DNA from: Clostridiaceae bacterium
GTDB taxonomy: Bacteria; Bacillota; Clostridia; Lachnospirales; Lachnospiraceae
Assembly (NCBI GenBank): GCA_902362725.1
Contig: CABIXM010000008.1
Coordinates: 62,001 to 126,000, forward strand
DNA: 64,000 bases
Direction of reading: 5' to 3'
The notes under the pieces: generated by a model
The model's database searches: none
What the model was told of the DNA's origin: nothing
Seen by the model: the letters and a program-made list of their open reading frames with translations, nothing else
Position numbers and translations under genes: made by a program
Shown here: piece after piece, positions 59,036-64,000 of the stretch
How the letters are laid out: every line of letters begins with the position of its first letter
How positions within the stretch are numbered: the first letter of the stretch is position 1

Positions 59036-60715
59036 ATGGAACTGACAGGAGCACAGATCTTAGTAGAATGTCTCAAAGAGCAGGGCGTAGACACCGTCTT
59101 CGGATACCCGGGCGGAGCCATTCTGAACGTATACGATGAATTATATAAGCACAGCGATGAGATTCGTCATATTCTGACATCTCATGAACAGGGCGCGTCC
59201 CACGCGGCGGATGGATATGCCAGGGCCACCGGCAAGGTAGGCGTATGTCTTGCTACATCCGGTCCGGGAGCCACGAACCTGGTCACCGGTATCGCCACCG
59301 CCTACATGGATTCCGTCCCCATAGTAGCCATCACCTGTAACGTAGGCAAGGGCCTGCTGGGAAGAGATTCCTTCCAGGAGGTCGATATCTCCGGTATCAC
59401 CATGCCGATCACCAAGCATAATTTTATCATCAAGGACGCGGAAGCATTGGCTCCGGCCCTTCGCAAGGCCTTTGACATTGCCAGAAGCGGCCGTCCGGGC
59501 CCGGTTCTGGTGGATATTACCAAGAACGCCACGGCAGATAAGACGGAATACGAGTACAAGAAGCCAGTGATGCCCGAACGGGTAACCGAGACCATCAGGA
59601 ACGAGGACATTGAGAAGGCCCTGGAAATGATTCAGGAAGCAAAGCGTCCGTTCATTTTCGTGGGTGGCGGTTCCGTCATCTCCGGCGCATCCGAGGCGGT
59701 AAATACCTTTGCCCATAAGGTTCATGCTCCGGTCTGTGATTCCCTGATGGGAAAAGGCGCGTTTAATGGCACGGATCCGCTGTACACCGGCATGCTGGGC
59801 ATGCACGGCACCAAGTCGTCCAACTTTGGTGTGGCTCACTGCGACCTGCTGATCACCCTGGGCGCGCGTTTCAGCGACCGTGTCACCGGCGACACCAGCC
59901 GGTTTGCAAAGAAAGCAAAGATTCTCCAGATCGACATCGATCCGGCGGAGATCAACAAGAATGTCCTGGTAAGCGGCAGCGTCATTGGCGATGTGAAGTC
60001 TGTTCTGGATATCCTGAACGAAAAGCTCCCGGATATGAAGCATGAAGACTGGATAGAAGAGGTAGAAGCCCTGAAGAATCAATACCCGCTGAAAGTCGAC
60101 AACGACCGTCTGACCGGCCCCTATGTAGTAGAGGAGCTGTATCGCGTGACAAAAGGCGACGCCATCGTCACCACAGAAGTAGGTCAGAACCAGATGTGGG
60201 CGGCACAGTATTATAAGTATAAGGAGCCGAGAACTTTCCTGACCTCCGGTGGCCTGGGAACCATGGGCTATGGCCTGGGAGCCAGTATCGGAGCGAAGCT
60301 GGGCCGTCCGGACAAGACGGTTGTCAATGTGGCGGGCGACGGCTGCTTCCGTATGAATATGAATGAGATTGTCACAGCAGCCCGTTATAACGTACCGATT
60401 ATCCAGTTAGTGCTGAATAACCATGTACTTGGCATGGTGCGCCAGTGGCAGAGCCTGTATTACGGACAGCGTTATTCCGCAACGGTGCTGGACGACCAGC
60501 TGGATTTTGTAAAGCTGGCAGAGGCCATGGGCGCAGTCGGCATGCGTGTAACGAAGAAAGAAGAAGTAGCTCCGGCGCTGGAGAAGGCCATTGCATTAGG
60601 CCGTCCGGTGGTTCTGGAGTGCGTCATCGACAGCGATGACAAGGTATTCCCGATGATGTCTCCGGGAGCCCCGCTGGAGGAAACCTTCGACGCGGATGAT
60701 TTAAATCAGAAATAA
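59036..60715 (+). CDS. ilvB: Acetolactate synthase, large (catalytic) subunit
   Basis: Thiamine-diphosphate enzyme of 559 residues that joins two pyruvates, or pyruvate and 2-oxobutyrate, at the start of branched-chain synthesis. The catalytic Glu lies in ILTSHEQGASHAADGYARATG near 48, the FAD/quinone region in GMLGMHGTKSSNFGVAHCD, and the ThDP motif GDGCFRMNMNEIVTAARYNVPIIQLVLNNH near 430. The site AAAGGGGAGAG precedes the start. The small regulatory subunit gene (ilvN/ilvH) does not follow here, so it must lie elsewhere or be absent. Confidence 0.95.
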   Translation: MELTGAQILVECLKEQGVDTVFGYPGGAILNVYDELYKHSDEIRHILTSHEQGASHAADGYARATGKVGVCLATSGPGATNLVTGIATAYMDSVPIVAITCNVGKGLLGRDSFQEVDISGITMPITKHNFIIKDAEALAPALRKAFDIARSGRPGPVLVDITKNATADKTEYEYKKPVMPERVTETIRNEDIEKALEMIQEAKRPFIFVGGGSVISGASEAVNTFAHKVHAPVCDSLMGKGAFNGTDPLYTGMLGMHGTKSSNFGVAHCDLLITLGARFSDRVTGDTSRFAKKAKILQIDIDPAEINKNVLVSGSVIGDVKSVLDILNEKLPDMKHEDWIEEVEALKNQYPLKVDNDRLTGPYVVEELYRVTKGDAIVTTEVGQNQMWAAQYYKYKEPRTFLTSGGLGTMGYGLGASIGAKLGRPDKTVVNVAGDGCFRMNMNEIVTAARYNVPIIQLVLNNHVLGMVRQWQSLYYGQRYSATVLDDQLDFVKLAEAMGAVGMRVTKKEEVAPALEKAIALGRPVVLECVIDSDDKVFPMMSPGAPLEETFDADDLNQK

Positions 60716-60750
60716 GACATCAAAAAACGAGTGGAGTAAAAAGTGAAAAA

Positions 60751-62115
60751 ATGATAGCGGTAATAAAACGGATACGCTGGTATCTCTGGGTACTGATCGT
60801 TCTTGTGATAGCTTATGTGGGAGTTTCTGTTTACTTTATGGAACATTTCTTCACGGGTACTGAGGTCAACGGAGTGAACGCGGATCTGTATACGGTGAAA
60901 CAGGTGAACGAGCTGCTGCTTTCCCAGGCAAATGCTTATACATTAACCATTACGGAGCGGGGCGGCGACACCGTCACCCTGACTCCGGCGGAGCTCGGCA
61001 TGAGCTTCTCAGAGGGCGACACCGTCCGGACACTGAAGCGGGAGCAGAACGGTTTTCTGTGGCCCAGAATGTTCTGGCAGAAGGATATGTACCAGGTGGG
61101 CCCCGAGCTCAACTATGATGAGGACGCTTTTGGCGCAGCGGTGGATTCCTGCATGAAAAAAGGCGCCTCTCCGGAAAATGCCTGGGTGGAAATGACGGAA
61201 GATGGCTACAAGGTACATAAAGAGGAGCAGGGTGCAGAGCTTGATCGGGAAACTGTAAGCGACCAGCTTCGCATGGCTTCCGAAAGTCTGATAGAGACGC
61301 TTGATCTGGATGATGCAGGCTGCTACGTGGAGCCTCAGATTACTACGGAATCAGAAGAAATCACATCACTGACAGCGCAGCTCGATGAATGGCTTGGCGC
61401 TTCTGTCACCTATACCTTCGGAAAGCAGGCCGAGGTGGTAGACAAATCCGTCATCAGCGGATTTATTACCATTGATGATTACAAGGCAACGCTTTCGGAG
61501 CAGGCTGTGACCGACTGGGTGACCGCCCTGGCTAAGGAGCGCGACACCTACAAGCAGTCCCATACCTTCAACAGTACCCTGAGAGGAACCATTACCGTCA
61601 AGGGTGGCAATTACGGCTGGCAGATCGATAAAGCGACTGAGAGCGCCGCACTCCTTGCTTCCATAGAAAATGGCGAGACGGTTACAAAGGAACCGGCCTA
61701 CAGCCATAAGGGAAATACCTGGGACGGCCCCAACGGCGACATCGGCAGCACCTATATTGAAGTGGATATGGGTGCGCAGCATATGTGGTGCTACAAGAAC
61801 GGTGCTCTGGTGGTAGATACCGACGTGGTAACCGGCAATATCAGCAAGGGTTACAACACCCCGTCCATTGTGGCAACCATTCAGTATAAGACCCGTAACG
61901 CAGTGTTGAAGGGGGACAACTACCGGACTCCGGTAAACTACTGGATGCCTTTCTATGGCAATTATGGAATTCATGACGCCTACTGGCGTGCCCAGTTCGG
62001 CGGAGAGGTCTATCTGACAAATGGTTCCCACGGCTGTGTGAACACACCGCCCGCAGCCATGGCGCAGGTTTATGCCAACATGGAATCCGGGACCCCGGTG
62101 GTGCTTTATTATTAA
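60751..62115 (+). CDS. L,D-transpeptidase (YkuD) with PG-binding_4 domain
   Basis: 454 residues: one N-terminal membrane anchor (about 10-32), a peptidoglycan-binding-4 type domain (about 65-320, including FITIDDYKATLSEQAVTDWV) and a C-terminal YkuD domain (about 335-454). The catalytic block reads YGIHDAYWRAQFGG then YLTNGSHGCVNTP, with the nucleophile Cys and its His. It links peptidoglycan stem peptides by 3-3 bonds, which beta-lactams of the penicillin type do not block, or attaches proteins to the wall. It sits 35 bases after ilvB without a terminator between, so it may be read from the amino acid operon, an odd combination. Confidence 0.92.
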   Translation: MIAVIKRIRWYLWVLIVLVIAYVGVSVYFMEHFFTGTEVNGVNADLYTVKQVNELLLSQANAYTLTITERGGDTVTLTPAELGMSFSEGDTVRTLKREQNGFLWPRMFWQKDMYQVGPELNYDEDAFGAAVDSCMKKGASPENAWVEMTEDGYKVHKEEQGAELDRETVSDQLRMASESLIETLDLDDAGCYVEPQITTESEEITSLTAQLDEWLGASVTYTFGKQAEVVDKSVISGFITIDDYKATLSEQAVTDWVTALAKERDTYKQSHTFNSTLRGTITVKGGNYGWQIDKATESAALLASIENGETVTKEPAYSHKGNTWDGPNGDIGSTYIEVDMGAQHMWCYKNGALVVDTDVVTGNISKGYNTPSIVATIQYKTRNAVLKGDNYRTPVNYWMPFYGNYGIHDAYWRAQFGGEVYLTNGSHGCVNTPPAAMAQVYANMESGTPVVLYY

Positions 62116-62155
62116 AAATCTGTCGATAATACCGAATTTGCACGAATTTATGACA

Positions 62156-62193
62156 CAATTCGAATTGACAAGAGTTTAACATAGTACTACAAT
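62156..62193 (+). promoter_or_regulatory. serC promoter with operator-like palindrome
   Basis: TTGACA (62165-62170), 17 bp, TACAAT (62188-62193). The palindrome CAATTCGAATTG (62156-62167) overlaps the -35 box and could be a regulator site for the serine genes. Confidence 0.65.
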
Positions 62194-62245
62194 AAAGAAA
62201 TAACAAAATATACACTTAGAAATTTGAAGTGGGAGGAATGAAAAA

Positions 62246-63325
62246 ATGAGTCGTGTGTACAATTTTTCAGCAGGACCGGCCGTAATGCCGGAAGAGGTTT
62301 TGCGCGAAGCAGCAGATGAGATGCTGGACTACCAGGGAACAGGAATGTCCGTGATGGAAATGTCACACCGCTCCAAGGCCTTCGAGAAGATCATCAATGA
62401 GGCGGAGCAGGATCTGCGCGATCTGATGCAGATTCCGGACAATTACAAAGTACTGTTCATGCAGGGCGGCGCACATCTTCAGTTTGCGGCAATTCCCATG
62501 AACCTGATGAAAAATAAGGTGGCTGATTATATCATCACCGGACAGTGGGCAAAGAAGGCGTTCAAAGAGGCGCAGATCTATGGCAAGGCCAATGCTATCG
62601 CGTCATCCGAGGACGAGACCTTCTCTTACATCCCGGACTGCTCCGATCTGCCCGTCAGCCCAGACGCAGACTATGTATATATCTGCGAGAACAACACCAT
62701 TTACGGAACCAAGTTCCATACACTGCCGAATACCAAGGGCAAGACACTGGTATCCGACATCTCCTCCTGCTTCTTATCTGAGCCGGTGGACGTAAGCAAG
62801 TATGGTCTCGTCTACGGCGGAGTACAGAAGAACGTGGGCCCTGCGGGAATGGCCATCGTGATCATCCGCGAGGATTTGATTACCGAGGATGTGCTTCCGT
62901 ACACCCCGACCTATATGAAATATAAGATCCATGCGGACGCCAACTCCCTTTACAATACCCCGAACTGTTACTGCATCTATATGTGCGGGAAGGTCTTCAA
63001 ATGGCTGAAGAAGCAGGGCGGACTGGAAGTGATGAAGGCCCGCAATGAGGAGAAGGCAAAGGTTCTCTATGATTTCCTGGATTCCAGCAAGCTCTTTAAG
63101 GGTACTGTCCGCAAGGAAGACCGTTCCATCATGAACGTCCCCTTTGTCACCGGAGACAAGGATCTGGACGCCAAATTTATCAAGGAAGCCACCGAGGCAG
63201 GCTTTGTGAACCTGAAGGGCCACAGAACCGTAGGCGGCATGCGCGCAAGCATCTACAACGCCATGCCGATCGAGGGCGTCAGGGCTCTGGTAGAGTTCAT
63301 GAAGAAGTTCGAGGAGGAGAATTAA
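62246..63325 (+). CDS. serC: Phosphoserine aminotransferase
   Basis: PLP enzyme of 359 residues for the second step of serine synthesis, converting 3-phosphohydroxypyruvate and glutamate to phosphoserine. It opens VYNFSAGPAVMPEEVLREA, as SerC does. The PLP lysine lies in LVYGGVQKNVGPAGMAIVI near 195, and LNLKGHRTVGGMRASIYNAMP is the C-terminal signature. The ribosome site GGGAGGAATG is strong. serA follows after 3 bases, so the pair forms an operon. Confidence 0.97.
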   Translation: MSRVYNFSAGPAVMPEEVLREAADEMLDYQGTGMSVMEMSHRSKAFEKIINEAEQDLRDLMQIPDNYKVLFMQGGAHLQFAAIPMNLMKNKVADYIITGQWAKKAFKEAQIYGKANAIASSEDETFSYIPDCSDLPVSPDADYVYICENNTIYGTKFHTLPNTKGKTLVSDISSCFLSEPVDVSKYGLVYGGVQKNVGPAGMAIVIIREDLITEDVLPYTPTYMKYKIHADANSLYNTPNCYCIYMCGKVFKWLKKQGGLEVMKARNEEKAKVLYDFLDSSKLFKGTVRKEDRSIMNVPFVTGDKDLDAKFIKEATEAGFVNLKGHRTVGGMRASIYNAMPIEGVRALVEFMKKFEEEN

Positions 63326-63328
63326 GCC

Positions 63329-64000
63329 ATGTATCAGTACAAATGCATGAACCAGATCGCGCAGTTTGGTCTGGATCATTTTACAGAGGATTATAAGCAG
63401 ACAGAAAATATGGAGGAGGCAGACGCGCTGTTAGTCAGAAGTGCCGCGCTCCATGAGGTAGATTTTCCGGAGAATCTGAAGGCCATCGCCCGGGCCGGAG
63501 CCGGAGTCAATAATATTCCGCTGACCAAATGCGCGGATCAGGGTATCGTAGTTTTCAATACGCCGGGCGCCAATGCCAACGGTGTAAAAGAGCTGGTACT
63601 GGCAGGTATGCTGCTGGCAGCCAGAGATATCATCGGCGGAGTGAACTGGGTACAGTCCGAGCGCATGAATGAGGATATCAGTAAGCTTGCGGAAAAGCAG
63701 AAGAAGCAGTTCGCAGGCCATGAAATTCAGGGCAAGAAGCTGGGTATCATCGGTCTTGGAGCTATCGGCGTACAGGTGGCCAACGCGGCTACACACCTGG
63801 GTATGGAAGTACTGGGTTACGACCCGTATATTTCCGTAGAGGCAGCCTGGAACCTGTCCCGCAATATCCACCACATCACCAATGTGGACGATATCTATAA
63901 AGAGTGTGATTACATTACCATCCATGTTCCCCTTCTGGACAGCACAAAGGGGATGATTAATGCCGAGGCTATCGAGAAGATGAAGGACGGCGTTGTTGTA
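63329..64000 (+). CDS. serA: D-3-phosphoglycerate dehydrogenase, 3' end cut by window
   Basis: First enzyme of serine synthesis, oxidising 3-phosphoglycerate with NAD. The 224 visible residues cover the N-terminal substrate domain (YQYKCMNQIAQFGLDHF, LVRSAALHEVDFPENLKAIARAGAGVNNI) and the start of the NAD domain: GKKLGIIGLGAIGVQVAN near 135, then DPYISVEAAW and YITIHVPLLDSTKGMIN. The frame is open to the last base. Whether a C-terminal ACT domain is present cannot be seen. The site GAGGAGGAGAATTAAGCC precedes the ATG at 63329. Confidence 0.94.
   Translation, partial: MYQYKCMNQIAQFGLDHFTEDYKQTENMEEADALLVRSAALHEVDFPENLKAIARAGAGVNNIPLTKCADQGIVVFNTPGANANGVKELVLAGMLLAARDIIGGVNWVQSERMNEDISKLAEKQKKQFAGHEIQGKKLGIIGLGAIGVQVANAATHLGMEVLGYDPYISVEAAWNLSRNIHHITNVDDIYKECDYITIHVPLLDSTKGMINAEAIEKMKDGVVV

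Overview
The window looks like chromosomal DNA of a Gram-positive anaerobe of class Clostridia, most probably family Lachnospiraceae (a Blautia-like gut commensal is plausible, but the genus cannot be fixed from this sequence). Reasons: strong AGGAGG-type ribosome sites, sigma-A promoters, Bacillus/Clostridium-type SOS boxes, a BlaI/M56 pair, a DUF1540 protein, a ThiT transporter behind a TPP riboswitch, iron-sulfur L-serine dehydratase in two subunits, and a TIGR03916/TIGR03915 radical-SAM DNA repair pair. Both window ends cut genes: mrp on the left, serA on the right.

Layout. 1-9.7 kb: Mrp ATPase, M20 amidohydrolase, a CapA-like protein flanked by two copies of a structured repeat, the SOS-controlled radical-SAM/DUF4130 pair, homoserine dehydrogenase with a small alarmone hydrolase, and a PLP aminotransferase. 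9.8-13.6 kb: UppP and a polar amino acid ABC transporter. 13.6-14.7 kb: a scar of an integrated element (candidate small RNA, candidate 38-residue membrane peptide, ribbon-helix-helix protein, integrase fragment, 11-bp tandem repeat). 14.7-18.9 kb: an autoregulated operon encoding a BlaI repressor, an M56 membrane protease fused to an RCC1-like propeller, and a membrane-anchored GH25/SH3 protein. 19.1-27.2 kb: a DUF4143 ATPase pseudogene, galactokinase, an mgl-type galactose ABC operon with two extra membrane proteins, and an aldo/keto reductase. 27.3-33.4 kb: endonuclease III, two RNA methyltransferases, an atypical sirtuin with xpt and a YitT protein, and a DUF1540 gene. 33.8-42.5 kb: serine dehydratase, tRNA-Thr(CGT), a hairpin array, exonuclease III, ArgRS, an HTH membrane protein, ThiT with its riboswitch, an SGNH esterase and a CPBP protease. 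42.8-64 kb: gltB-gltD, ridA, a PdaA-like deacetylase, a repeat-rich surface lipoprotein, a PRD antiterminator divergent from a PTS glucose-type permease, a large palindromic element, leuB-ilvD-ilvB, an L,D-transpeptidase, serC and serA.

How it works together. Much of the window is core nitrogen and amino acid metabolism (glutamate synthase, branched-chain, serine and homoserine routes) plus sugar uptake (galactose by ABC, glucose-type by PTS). Interspersed are envelope functions: UppP, GH25, L,D-transpeptidase, deacetylase and the M56 sensor.

The best candidate for an undescribed system is the BlaI / M56-RCC1 / GH25 operon at 14.7-18.9 kb. It has the layout of a beta-lactam sensor circuit, but the usual penicillin-binding sensor domain is replaced by a propeller and the output gene is a peptidoglycan-hydrolase-like protein. 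The best RNA or mobile-DNA candidates are the 55792-55998 branched palindrome, the three-way junction between ilvD and ilvB, and the duplicated hairpin cassette around the CapA gene.
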